Below, one piece after another: positions 34,879 to 43,691 of a stretch of DNA of 64,000 nt; within the stretch, counting starts at the first letter, position 1; each line of letters begins with the position of its first letter. A model generated the notes under the pieces. That model was given only the letters and a program-made list of their open reading frames with translations. It was not told where the DNA came from and searched no databases. The DNA lies in assembly GCF_028023675.1 (NCBI RefSeq), contig NZ_JAQIOZ010000017.1:48654-112653 (forward strand), read 5' to 3'. A program made the translations under genes and the position numbers. The stretch is from Primorskyibacter aestuariivivens. GTDB taxonomy: Bacteria > Pseudomonadota > Alphaproteobacteria > Rhodobacterales > Rhodobacteraceae.

Positions 34879-37800
34879 ATGCCACGCGATACGCTGTCTA
34901 CCCTGCGCAACCGCATCGACGAAATGACCTATGCCAATGAGGCGGAGACCATTGCCGCACTCACGGATGTGGCTGCCCTGAGTGAGGCCGACCGCGAGCG
35001 CATCGTGGCGCAGGCCGCCGGGCTGGTGCGGCGCATCCGGGACAATTCGGACCCCGGGCTGATGGAAGTGTTCCTTGCCGAATACGGTCTGTCAACAGAT
35101 GAGGGCGTGGCGCTGATGTGTCTGGCCGAGGCGCTGTTGCGCGTGCCCGATCCGGAAACCATCGACGCGCTGATCGAGGACAAGATCGCGCCGTCGAACT
35201 GGGGCCGCCATATGGGGCATTCCACCTCGCCGCTGGTCAATGCCTCGACCTGGGCGCTGATGCTGACCGGCAAAGTGCTGCGCGAGGATGCCGAGCCGGG
35301 TCCCGTGGGCCATCTGCGCGCCGCCGTGAAACGGCTGGGCGAGCCGGTGATCCGCACCGCCGTGGGCCGCGCGATGAAGGAGATGGGACGGCAATTCGTG
35401 CTGGGCGAGGATATTCAGGCGGCGATGAAACGCGCATCGGGCATGGAGGCCAAGGGCTATACCTATAGCTATGACATGCTGGGCGAAGCGGCGCGCACCG
35501 ATGCGGACGCCATGCGCTATCACGCCGCCTATGGCCGCGCGATCGAGGCGATTGCCAGGGGCTGCACCCATGGCGATGTGCGCAAGAACCCCGGTATCTC
35601 GGTCAAGCTCTCGGCGCTGCATCCGCGCTATGAAGAGGCGCAGAAGGACCGTGTGATGGAGCACCTCTATCCCCGGCTTCGCGATCTGGCGCTGATGGCG
35701 CGGGGGCGCGACATGGGGCTGAATATCGACGCCGAAGAAGCCGACCGTCTGTCGATTTCCATGGACCTGATCGAGCGGTTGATGCGCGATCCGGGGCTGG
35801 CCGGTTGGGACGGGCTTGGCGTGGTGGTGCAGGCCTTTGGCCAGCGTTGCGGCGCGGTGCTGGAATTCCTGCACGATCTGGCCGAAGAGACCGACCGGCG
35901 CATCATGGTGCGGCTGGTCAAGGGGGCCTATTGGGACACCGAGATCAAGCTGGCTCAGGTCGAGGGGCTTGAGGGCTTTCCGGTCTTTACCTCCAAAGCC
36001 GCGACCGATGTGAGCTATATCGCCAATGCGCGGCGCTTGCTGGGCATGACGGACCGGATCTATCCGCAGTTCGCAACCCACAACGCCCACACAGTGGCCG
36101 CCATTCTGGACATGGCGGAGGACCGCGATGCGTTCGAATTCCAGCGGCTGCACGGGATGGGCGAGGCGCTGCACAATATCGTGCTCAAGGACAATGGCAC
36201 GCGCTGCCGGATCTATGCGCCGGTGGGGGCGCATCGCGACCTGCTGGCCTATCTGGTGCGTCGGCTCTTGGAAAATGGGGCGAACTCATCCTTTGTGAAC
36301 CAGATCGTGGATGAGGATGTGCCGCCAGAGGTGGTGGCGCGCGATCCGTTCGAGGCGCTGACCGACCCGGCCCCGCATCTGCCGACCGGGCCGGAGCTGT
36401 TCGCGCCCGAACGTGTCAATTCGCGCGGCTGGGACCTCGCCCATCGCCCGACGCTGGAGACGATCAACGCGGCGCGGGAACCATGGCGCAAGTACCAGTG
36501 GGAGGCCACGCCGATCCTTGCCGGAGATTCCGCGCCGGAGCCGTGGCAATCGGTGGGCAACCCCGCGCGCAGTGACGAAACCGTGGGCGATGTGCGTTTT
36601 GCCAGCGCCGCCGATTGCGAGACCGCCCTGTCTGCGGCGCGCGTCTGGGAGGCTTTCCCCGACGAGCGGGCGGCGGTGCTCAACAAGGTGGCGGACCTTT
36701 ACGAGGCCAATTACGGCGAGTTATTCGCCCTGCTGGCGCGTGAGGCGGGCAAAACCCTGCCCGACGCCGTGGCGGAACTGCGCGAGGCGGTGGATTTCCT
36801 GCGCTACTACGCGGCCAACGCTCCAAAGGACGCGCCGGTGGGTGTGTTCACCTGTATCAGCCCATGGAACTTCCCGCTGGCGATTTTCACCGGACAGGTG
36901 GCGGCGGCGCTGGCGGCGGGCAACGGCGTGCTGGCGAAACCGGCGGAGCAAACCTCGCTCATCGGATGCCGGGCGGTGGAACTGATGCATGAGGCGGGCG
37001 TGCCGCGCGACGTGCTGCAATGCCTGCCTGGCGCGGGCGCGGTGGGCGCAGCGCTCACCTCTGATGCCCGCGTGGGTGGCGTGGCCTTTACCGGCTCGAC
37101 CGAGACGGCTTTGATCATCCGCCGTGCCATGGCGCAGCACTTGGCCCCCGGTGCGCCGCTGATTGCGGAGACCGGCGGGCTGAACGCGATGATCGTGGAT
37201 TCGACGGCGCTGCCGGAACAGGCGGTGCAGGCGATCATTGAGAGCGCGTTCCAGTCGGCGGGGCAGCGCTGTTCGGCTTTGCGGTGCCTCTATGTGCAAA
37301 GCGACATTGCCAAGGGCTTCACCGAGATGCTCAAGGGCGCAATGGAGGCGCTGCACCCGGCGAACCCATGGGGGATCGAGAGCGACCTTGGACCCGTGAT
37401 CGACGCAGAGGCGCAGGCGGGGATTCTGGACTATGTGGCCAAGGCCCGCGCCGGGGGCCGGGTGCTCAAGCAACTGCGCGTGCCGAATGACGGGCATTAC
37501 GTGGCCCCGGCCCTGCTGCGTGTGAATGGCATCCAAGAGATGGAGCGCGAGATTTTCGGCCCCATCCTGCATCTGGCGACATTCGAGGCCGATGAGCTTG
37601 ACGCGGTGATCGACCGGATCAATGCCACGGGCTACGGGCTGACCTTTGGCCTGCAGACGCGGATCGACGACCGGGTGCAGCATGTCTCCGAGCGCATCCA
37701 TGCGGGCAATATCTATGTCAACCGCAACCAGATCGGCGCGATCGTGGGCAGCCAGCCCTTTGGCGGCGAGGGGATGTCGGGCACCGGGCCGAAAGCGGGC

Positions 37801-38313
37801 GGTCCGAATTACCTGAGCCGTTTCACGCGGCATGAGGCGGACAGGGTTGACGCCGCGCCGGGTGCGCCGGTGGATGCGGCGGCGCTTCAGGAAGCGATCA
37901 ATGCAAGGCCGCTGCCCGAGGCGGAGGCGCCGCTGTCCCTGCCCGGGCCGACAGGGGAATCCAACCGGCTGACCGCCCTGCCCCGTCCGCCGGTGCTGTG
38001 CCTTGGGCCGGGGGATGCCGCCGCGGCCGCGCAGAAAGACGCCATCGAGGCGCTTGGCGGCTTGGGTCTGCGCGTGGGTGGCGCATTGCCCGCGGAGGCG
38101 TTGAGCACGCTCACGGGCATCTCGGGCGCGTTCTGGTGGGGCGATGACGACACCGCGCGGGCCTATGCGCAGGCGCTCAGTCAACGTGACGGCCCGATCC
38201 TGCCGCTGATCACCGGACGCCCGGACAAGGGCCATGCATGTCACGAGCGTCATGTCTGTGTCGATACCACCGCGTCGGGCGGGAATGCGGCGCTTTTGAG
38301 CGGAATGTCTTGA
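34879..38313 (+). CDS. putA: Bifunctional proline dehydrogenase / L-glutamate gamma-semialdehyde dehydrogenase
   Basis: A 1144-residue enzyme that oxidises proline to glutamate in two steps with substrate channelling. A FAD-binding PRODH barrel covers about 140-450 (RLVKGAYWDTEIKLAQVEG). A P5C dehydrogenase follows from about 520, with Glu in AETGGLNAMIVDS and the catalytic Cys in SAGQRCSALRCL. The last 130 residues are a variable C-terminal domain. There is no N-terminal ribbon-helix-helix, so it cannot repress itself. The ATG at 34879 follows CAGGAGGG. It is controlled in all likelihood by the divergent putR. Confidence 0.97.
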   Translation: MPRDTLSTLRNRIDEMTYANEAETIAALTDVAALSEADRERIVAQAAGLVRRIRDNSDPGLMEVFLAEYGLSTDEGVALMCLAEALLRVPDPETIDALIEDKIAPSNWGRHMGHSTSPLVNASTWALMLTGKVLREDAEPGPVGHLRAAVKRLGEPVIRTAVGRAMKEMGRQFVLGEDIQAAMKRASGMEAKGYTYSYDMLGEAARTDADAMRYHAAYGRAIEAIARGCTHGDVRKNPGISVKLSALHPRYEEAQKDRVMEHLYPRLRDLALMARGRDMGLNIDAEEADRLSISMDLIERLMRDPGLAGWDGLGVVVQAFGQRCGAVLEFLHDLAEETDRRIMVRLVKGAYWDTEIKLAQVEGLEGFPVFTSKAATDVSYIANARRLLGMTDRIYPQFATHNAHTVAAILDMAEDRDAFEFQRLHGMGEALHNIVLKDNGTRCRIYAPVGAHRDLLAYLVRRLLENGANSSFVNQIVDEDVPPEVVARDPFEALTDPAPHLPTGPELFAPERVNSRGWDLAHRPTLETINAAREPWRKYQWEATPILAGDSAPEPWQSVGNPARSDETVGDVRFASAADCETALSAARVWEAFPDERAAVLNKVADLYEANYGELFALLAREAGKTLPDAVAELREAVDFLRYYAANAPKDAPVGVFTCISPWNFPLAIFTGQVAAALAAGNGVLAKPAEQTSLIGCRAVELMHEAGVPRDVLQCLPGAGAVGAALTSDARVGGVAFTGSTETALIIRRAMAQHLAPGAPLIAETGGLNAMIVDSTALPEQAVQAIIESAFQSAGQRCSALRCLYVQSDIAKGFTEMLKGAMEALHPANPWGIESDLGPVIDAEAQAGILDYVAKARAGGRVLKQLRVPNDGHYVAPALLRVNGIQEMEREIFGPILHLATFEADELDAVIDRINATGYGLTFGLQTRIDDRVQHVSERIHAGNIYVNRNQIGAIVGSQPFGGEGMSGTGPKAGGPNYLSRFTRHEADRVDAAPGAPVDAAALQEAINARPLPEAEAPLSLPGPTGESNRLTALPRPPVLCLGPGDAAAAAQKDAIEALGGLGLRVGGALPAEALSTLTGISGAFWWGDDDTARAYAQALSQRDGPILPLITGRPDKGHACHERHVCVDTTASGGNAALLSGMS

Positions 38314-38344
38314 CCTTGGCGGGGGCAGGCCACAGCTTGCCCCC

Positions 38345-39091
38345 ATGTTTCCGATCCGAGATCACAACCCGTCCGGCCGCACGCCCTATGTCACTTATGT
38401 GCTGATGGCGATCAATATCGTCGTGTTCATTTTCTACGTGGACATGTTCGACAATCCGCGCGCGATAAACGCGTTCTACTGGGACTACGCGCTGATCCCG
38501 GCCAAGGTGAGCGCGGGCGAGGGCTATCTGGGGCTTCTGACATCCATGTTTCTGCATGGCGGCTGGATGCATCTGGCGGGTAACATGCTGTTTCTGTTCA
38601 TCTTTGGCGACAATGTCGAGGATGAGATGGGGCACGGGCCATTCTTGCTGTTCTATCTCGCTGCCGGCTTGGCGGCGGCCTTTCTGCAATATGCCACGGC
38701 ACCGGGGTCGATGATCCCGGTGGTGGGGGCCTCGGGGGCCATTGCCGGGGTGATGGGCAGTTACCTGCTGCTCTTTCCCAAGGCCAAGGTGGATATCCTG
38801 ATCATCTTCATCGTGTTTTTCCGGGTCTTCCCGATCCCGGCCTGGATCATGCTGGGTCTGTGGTTCGGCCTGCAGCTGTTTGGCGGGTTTGGCACGCCCG
38901 GCGATCAGGGCGGCGTGGCCTATTGGGCGCATGCGGGCGGGTTCATTGCGGGGCTGGTGCTGACATTTCCGCTGTGGCAGCGGCTGGGCGGCGCGCAGTT
39001 CTGGGCGCGCAACGAAGGCCATCCGCCGCATCCGGAGGCGAAATACAAGCTGTCGCGCACGTCGATCCCCAAGGCGGGGCGGCGGCGGTGA
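38345..39091 (+). CDS. Rhomboid-family intramembrane serine protease
   Basis: A 248-residue membrane protein with about six helices. His71, His76 and Asn80 lie in HGGWMHLAGN, nucleophile Ser130 in VVGASGAIAG and catalytic His196 in AYWAHAGGF. The C-terminal 35 residues are basic and cytoplasmic. It starts 31 bp after the putA stop on the same strand. The substrates of bacterial rhomboids of this type are mostly unknown. Confidence 0.93.
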   Translation: MFPIRDHNPSGRTPYVTYVLMAINIVVFIFYVDMFDNPRAINAFYWDYALIPAKVSAGEGYLGLLTSMFLHGGWMHLAGNMLFLFIFGDNVEDEMGHGPFLLFYLAAGLAAAFLQYATAPGSMIPVVGASGAIAGVMGSYLLLFPKAKVDILIIFIVFFRVFPIPAWIMLGLWFGLQLFGGFGTPGDQGGVAYWAHAGGFIAGLVLTFPLWQRLGGAQFWARNEGHPPHPEAKYKLSRTSIPKAGRRR

Positions 39092-39198
39092 GCAAGCTTG
39101 CCGGGCCTCTACCGGGGTAGAGCCGCGCCTGCCTCGCTTGATCTGTCACTGCGGACAGACATAGTTTGTAAAGAACATGCAAGGAGAGGGGAGTTCCG

Positions 39199-39582
39199 AT
39201 GGAAAAGCAAGTCATTCACCATCCCGAAATGCCAGCACCCTATGGTGCCTATTCGACAACTGTCCGCGCGGGAGACTTCCTTTTCATTTCCGGTCAGGCC
39301 GGTATCGAGCCGGATACTGGGGCCAAAGCAGGTGAAGACTTTGAAAGCCAAGCAAGGCAAGCCTTCGAAAACCTGCAAACCTGCCTCGCATGCTCAGGGG
39401 CTTCCATGGCAGATGTCGTTAAGGTCATAACATGGCTGGGCGATGCCAACGAACGTGCCGCTCTTAATCAGCTTTTCGGCGAGTACTTTCCAAATGATCC
39501 ACCGGCACGCTCAACCCCGATCGTCGACCTCCCGATGGGCCTGCTCCTGTCCATAGAAGCGACCGCTATCGCCCGGAGTTGA
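39199..39582 (+). CDS. RidA-family protein
   Basis: A 127-residue RidA/YjgF protein, a trimeric fold that hydrolyses reactive imine/enamine intermediates from PLP enzymes. The conserved ARSTPIVDLP segment keeps the arginine that binds the carboxylate in RidA, and ISGQAGIEPDTG is a family motif. The ATG follows AAGGAGAGGGG. GC content appears lower than in neighbours, hinting at recent arrival. An inverted repeat TCTGTC/GACAGA lies upstream. It may detoxify intermediates of nearby amino-acid enzymes, but it is not in their operon. Confidence 0.88.
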   Translation: MEKQVIHHPEMPAPYGAYSTTVRAGDFLFISGQAGIEPDTGAKAGEDFESQARQAFENLQTCLACSGASMADVVKVITWLGDANERAALNQLFGEYFPNDPPARSTPIVDLPMGLLLSIEATAIARS

Positions 39583-39629
39583 GACCATAGGATCAATGGC
39601 AGCTCCGGCATCAGTCCGGAACCGCGCAA

Positions 39630-40028
39630 TCACGAAACGGCACGCGCGATCATCACCCCCGCCCAGGCCGACACGCCGGTGAGGCAGATGCCCCAGACCA
39701 TATCCACCGCGACCATCTGCGGCGACCAGGCCTTGAGCGTGGCGTAATTGGTGAACTCATAGGTGCCATAGGTCAGCGCGCCGAACAGAGCCCCGCCCAG
39801 AAGCGCCTGAACCGGCGCGCCGGATTTCAGCGCGGGCCAGCTGACGAAATACAACAGCCCCGCGATGTAGAACAGGTAGAACACCAGCGCCGGGACAAAG
39901 CGGAAGCCATCGACCAGCAATTCACCGATATGGCGCTCGAACAGCGGGCGCAGGATGTTTTTAAGCCCCACCACGTCCAGCGCGAGAAACACGACCGCCG
40001 TCGCTATGTAGAGGATCACCAATTGCAT
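39630..40028 (-). CDS. DUF2177-type membrane protein
   Basis: A 132-residue protein with four membrane helices (about 3-20, 45-64, 75-95 and 105-128). The phrase TYGTYEFTNYATLKAWSPQMVAVDMVWG is cut short here to its core TYEFTNYATLKAW, which is typical of DUF2177. The function is unknown. It is a single gene convergent with the RidA gene. Confidence 0.85.
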   Translation of the reverse strand: MQLVILYIATAVVFLALDVVGLKNILRPLFERHIGELLVDGFRFVPALVFYLFYIAGLLYFVSWPALKSGAPVQALLGGALFGALTYGTYEFTNYATLKAWSPQMVAVDMVWGICLTGVSAWAGVMIARAVS

Positions 40029-40056
40029 CTGTCACACCATCATCGGAGGTGATGTG

Positions 40057-41046
40057 TCAGTTAGCGCTATACTCCGAGAGTGCCAGAATATTTTTCCATA
40101 GCGCGTCCGGGACCTCGACAGGGTCTTGTTGTGCCTTGCCCTGCCCCGGCATGCGGGTGCCTGCGTCCTGCCCCACGGTGTCTGCCAGCGCGGCGAGCTT
40201 GTCGTGGAAATCGGGCGCAGTGGCCGGGTCGATCAGGATGTAATACTGGCCCAGATCATGCGGCGGGCCGTCGGGTGCCTTGAGCGGTTTGACATCGCGC
40301 GACAGCACCGATCCGGTCAAAGCGGCGGCAAGGATTTCGCCCATCAGGCCAAAGCCCCAGCCCTTGTAGCCGCCCGAGGACACCAGCGAGCCCTTGAGCG
40401 CGGCGTCCGGATCGGTGGTGGGGTTGCCATCCGCATCGAGCGCCCAGCCTTCGGGGATACGCTCGCCCGCCGCCTTGGCCATGGTGATCTTGCCCAGCGC
40501 CACGGCGGTGGTGGATTGGTCAAACTGCATCGCCACGCCACCCCGCCCGTCCGGCACGGCAAAGGCCATGGGGTTGGTGCCGATCACCCGGGTCTTGCCG
40601 CCCGGCGCGGCGACGATGGGCGAAGCATTGGTAAAGCCCAGCCCGATTTTACCCGCCTTGGCGATCTGTTCAGTAAAATAGCCCAGCGAGGTGCAGGTAT
40701 GGGCGTGGCATATGGCCAGCGTGGCGATGCCGCAATCCTCAGCCGCGTCCAGCGCCTGTGACAACCCGCGATGAAAGGCAGGCTGCGCAAAGCCGAAACG
40801 CGCATCCACCTGCACAAGGCCCGGGCGCGGGCGGGTGACTTCGGGGTCCACCGTGCCGTTGACGCGGCCTGTGAGCAGTTGCTGGCAATAGCTTTCCACG
40901 TAGTAAAGGCCACAGATGCGGTTGCCATAGCCTTCGGCCTTGCGCACCGCATGGGCCATATGTGCGGCAATCCAGTCTGCTGCGCCATGGGCGATGAGCG
41001 CCTGTTTCGTGGTGCATTCGATCTCATCAAGGGTGATCTCAGCCAT
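40057..41046 (-). CDS. Ldh-family (malate/L-sulfolactate-type) dehydrogenase
   Basis: A 329-residue NAD(P)-dependent dehydrogenase of the LDH2/MDG2 fold, a family that includes sulfolactate, ureidoglycolate and delta-1-piperideine-2-carboxylate reductases. It shows HAHTCTSLGYFTEQIAKAG, IGTNPMAFAVPD and GYKGWGFGLMGEILAAALTG. Its start overlaps the upstream aminotransferase stop by 8 bp, so the two work on related substrates, for example reducing the 2-keto or imino acid the aminotransferase forms. The substrate cannot be read from the sequence. Confidence 0.88.
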   Translation of the reverse strand: MAEITLDEIECTTKQALIAHGAADWIAAHMAHAVRKAEGYGNRICGLYYVESYCQQLLTGRVNGTVDPEVTRPRPGLVQVDARFGFAQPAFHRGLSQALDAAEDCGIATLAICHAHTCTSLGYFTEQIAKAGKIGLGFTNASPIVAAPGGKTRVIGTNPMAFAVPDGRGGVAMQFDQSTTAVALGKITMAKAAGERIPEGWALDADGNPTTDPDAALKGSLVSSGGYKGWGFGLMGEILAAALTGSVLSRDVKPLKAPDGPPHDLGQYYILIDPATAPDFHDKLAALADTVGQDAGTRMPGQGKAQQDPVEVPDALWKNILALSEYSAN

Positions 41047-42148
41047 GCCCGGCCTCCTTCAGGGCGTGCGGGAGCGCGGCGGCAAAAGCGTCGAGCATCC
41101 CGGGCGGGCCTGCGCTGACCCGGATACAGCGGTCTTCGGGCGCGACAAAGGGCATGCGCACGAAAATACCGCGCGCCAACAGCGCCTGCAGCACGGCGCG
41201 GGCAAAGTCGCCGTCGCGGCCGCAGTCGATGGTCACGAAATTGGTGGCAGAGGGCAGCGCGGTGAGGCCGTTTTCGGTTGCAATGTCGGTGATGCGGGCA
41301 CGGGCGCGGGCCACCTCGGTCTGGATATGGGAGAGCCAGTCGCGGTCAGCCCAAGCGGCCAGCGCGCCGATCTGGGCCGTCCGGTTCATGCCGAAATGGT
41401 TGCGCACCTTGTCATATGAGGCGATCAGGTCGACATGCCCGATCACATAGCCCACCCGCGCACCGGCCATGCCATGCGCCTTGGAGAAGGTGCGGAAGCG
41501 CAGCACCTGCGGGTCGCTCACATCCATGGGCGGGGCGGTGCCCTCGGGGGCGAACTCGATATAGGCCTCGTCCAGCACCAGCACGCAGCCATCGGGCAGC
41601 GCATTGATCATCGCCTGAATGCGGTCGGCGGAATGCCAAGTCCCCATCGGGTTGTCGGGATTGGCGATATAGACCAGCTTGGCGTCCACCTCGCGTGCCT
41701 TGGCGATCAGGGCGTCGGGGTCTTCATGGTCGTCGCGATACGGCACCTTGTGCAGCGTGCCGCCATAGCCCGCCACGTGGAAATTGAAGGTGGGATAAGC
41801 CCCGTCCGAGGTCACGACATGATCGTCGGGGCCGACCATGAGCCGCACCGTGGAATTCAAGAGCCCGTCGATGCCGGAGCCGACGACGATATTTTCCGGT
41901 GCCACGCCCAGATCCCCGGCCAGCGCGTGGCGCAAGTCATGGCTGGTGCTATCGCCGTATTTCCAGATCTCGGCTCCCGCGCCCTGCATGGCGGCGATCG
42001 CCTTGGGGGACGGGCCAAAGACGCTTTCATTGGCGCCCAGCCGGGCAATGAAGGGCGCGCCGCGGTCGCGCTCCATTTTCTCCGGGCCGACAAAGGGCAC
42101 GGTCTGGGGAAGTGCTGCGACAATGGGGGTGTAACGTGGTCCTCTCAT
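41039..42148 (-). CDS. PLP-dependent aminotransferase (HisC-like, fold type I)
   Basis: A 369-residue class I/II aminotransferase. The PLP lysine is in RTFSKAHGMAGAR. Other signatures are ANESVFGPSPKA, NPDNPMGTW and LDEAYIEF, typical of the histidinol-phosphate aminotransferase branch. An ATG at 42146-42148 is preferred to an earlier GTG. As the gene is coupled to an Ldh-family dehydrogenase and next to a LysR regulator, it probably acts in catabolism rather than histidine synthesis. Confidence 0.88.
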   Translation of the reverse strand: MRGPRYTPIVAALPQTVPFVGPEKMERDRGAPFIARLGANESVFGPSPKAIAAMQGAGAEIWKYGDSTSHDLRHALAGDLGVAPENIVVGSGIDGLLNSTVRLMVGPDDHVVTSDGAYPTFNFHVAGYGGTLHKVPYRDDHEDPDALIAKAREVDAKLVYIANPDNPMGTWHSADRIQAMINALPDGCVLVLDEAYIEFAPEGTAPPMDVSDPQVLRFRTFSKAHGMAGARVGYVIGHVDLIASYDKVRNHFGMNRTAQIGALAAWADRDWLSHIQTEVARARARITDIATENGLTALPSATNFVTIDCGRDGDFARAVLQALLARGIFVRMPFVAPEDRCIRVSAGPPGMLDAFAAALPHALKEAGHG

Positions 42149-42194
42149 GGGGCGCACTATGGCAGAGCGGGATGGTGATGCAAGCCGGGTCCGG

Positions 42195-43034
42195 TCAGGC
42201 CGCTTTCAACCGGCTCACCAGACCCGGAAACCAGCTCCAGTTCTGTGCAGCAGCGTCATTGACCACGAGACAATTCTTGCGGGTGTAGACAGGCGCGCCC
42301 ACCACGGCAAAAATCTGGCCCTGCTCCACGAACCGCGCGGCCAGCGCCTCGGGCAAGTAGGCGGAGCCATGATTGTCGAGGATGAACTGCAGCGCCCACC
42401 ACGAGCTGTCAAAGCTGATCCGGGCGATCCCGGCGTCGTGATAGGTTTCCGCATGGGCGCGGCGGTATTCGGCCCCGTGATCGACATAGATGTAATCCCC
42501 GTCGCCCACCACCTGTGCATCCGGACGGTCGGAATAGAGCACCAGCCGTTCCGAGGGCAGTTCGTGAATGGTCTGATGCCCGCGCGCCACGGCCTCATAT
42601 GTCAGGATCATGTCCACGGAGCCTTCGAGCAGCCATTGCGCCAGATCGGCGCTGCTGCCCTGATGCATGGAGATCGCCATTTCGGGGTGGCGTTTCAGGA
42701 TGTCATGAAACACCTGCCGCCCCGGCCCGTGCCAGAGCTCGCGGTCGCAGCCGAAGGTACAGACCGCATCCAGCCCCTCGGGCAGGGCGGTGTCGAACTT
42801 CGCCTGCCGCCAAAGCCCGGTCATGATCCGCGCGTAACCCAAGAGCTTGGTGCCCGCCGGGGTCAGCGTGGCGCCGGATTTCTGACGGTTGAGCAACACC
42901 TGCCCGACCTCGTCCTCCAGCGTCTTGAGCCGCGCGGTGACGGTGGATTGGGTCACGTTCATCTTTTGCGAGGCACGCACAAGGCTTCCGGTTTCGACAA
43001 TGGCGATGAAGGTCTGGAGCGAGGTGATGTTCAC
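42195..43034 (-). CDS. LysR-family transcriptional regulator
   Basis: A 279-residue regulator with an N-terminal winged helix (LQTFIAIVETGSLVRASQKM; TQSTVTARLKTLE) and a C-terminal effector domain. The GTG at 43032-43034, preceded by GAGG, places the helix-turn-helix at the usual distance; an upstream ATG would add ten residues. It diverges from the flavin-reductase-led operon and lies upstream of the aminotransferase/Ldh pair, so it most likely controls the whole locus. Confidence 0.9.
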   Translation of the reverse strand: MNITSLQTFIAIVETGSLVRASQKMNVTQSTVTARLKTLEDEVGQVLLNRQKSGATLTPAGTKLLGYARIMTGLWRQAKFDTALPEGLDAVCTFGCDRELWHGPGRQVFHDILKRHPEMAISMHQGSSADLAQWLLEGSVDMILTYEAVARGHQTIHELPSERLVLYSDRPDAQVVGDGDYIYVDHGAEYRRAHAETYHDAGIARISFDSSWWALQFILDNHGSAYLPEALAARFVEQGQIFAVVGAPVYTRKNCLVVNDAAAQNWSWFPGLVSRLKAA

Positions 43035-43056
43035 GGGCGCGGCCTCAATTCGATTT

Positions 43057-43077
43057 TTTTGCATTTATGAAGCAAAA
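43057..43077. promoter_or_regulatory. Candidate LysR operator
   Basis: TTTTGC and GCAAAA are perfect 6-bp arms around ATTTATGAA, between the divergent LysR and flavin reductase genes. Size and position agree with a LysR-type T-N11-A site. Confidence 0.5.
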
Positions 43078-43154
43078 CAATTCGCTTTCAAGAATTAACT
43101 GCCCGTGACACGTTCTGCGCATCGAAGATTTCCCGGAATGTGAGGAGCGACGCG

Positions 43155-43685
43155 ATGTTTCGTGACAGCACTGATCTGGTGGCCAGAGATCGCTTTATCG
43201 CCGCCATGCGGCAAGTGGCCTCGTCGGTTACGGTGGTGACCACGGATGGGAGCGCCGGACGCCATGGCGCGACGGTGAGCGCGTTTTCCTCGGTCTCTGC
43301 CGATCCGCCGACGGTGCTGGTCTGTCTGTTTGCCAACAGCCGGATCGCGCAGGCGGTGACCGGGAATGGCGGATTCTGCGTCAACGTATTGTCGGAACGC
43401 GACGCCGAGATCGCAGACCGCTTTGCCGGGCGGCATGACCAATGGGTCGGCGACCGGTTTTCGGGGATTGATTGCTATGGCGCGCCGGGCACCGCGCCGC
43501 AGATCGACGGGGCCACGGCCTTTCGCTGCGACCTGCAGCAAACCCTGCGCTCGGGCTCACACCTGATCGTGCTGGGTCATGTGCGCGATGTGCTGGCCAG
43601 CCATGCCCGGCCCCTGGCCTATCGCGACGGCTGTTACCACCGGGTGCTGCCCCACACGACACCTGTGCGCATGGCGGCAAGCTGA
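43155..43685 (+). CDS. Flavin reductase-domain protein
   Basis: A 176-residue flavin reductase (HpaC/RutF-like split-barrel). It shows RQVASSVTVVTTDG, GATVSAFSSVSADPPTVLVC and NGGFCVNVLSE. It should supply reduced FMN to a monooxygenase; the LLM-class enzyme two genes downstream is the evident partner. The ATG at 43155 follows GAGGAG. It is the first gene of the plus-strand operon and 6 bp from the ALDH start. Confidence 0.9.
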   Translation: MFRDSTDLVARDRFIAAMRQVASSVTVVTTDGSAGRHGATVSAFSSVSADPPTVLVCLFANSRIAQAVTGNGGFCVNVLSERDAEIADRFAGRHDQWVGDRFSGIDCYGAPGTAPQIDGATAFRCDLQQTLRSGSHLIVLGHVRDVLASHARPLAYRDGCYHRVLPHTTPVRMAAS

Positions 43686-43691
43686 GAGGGC

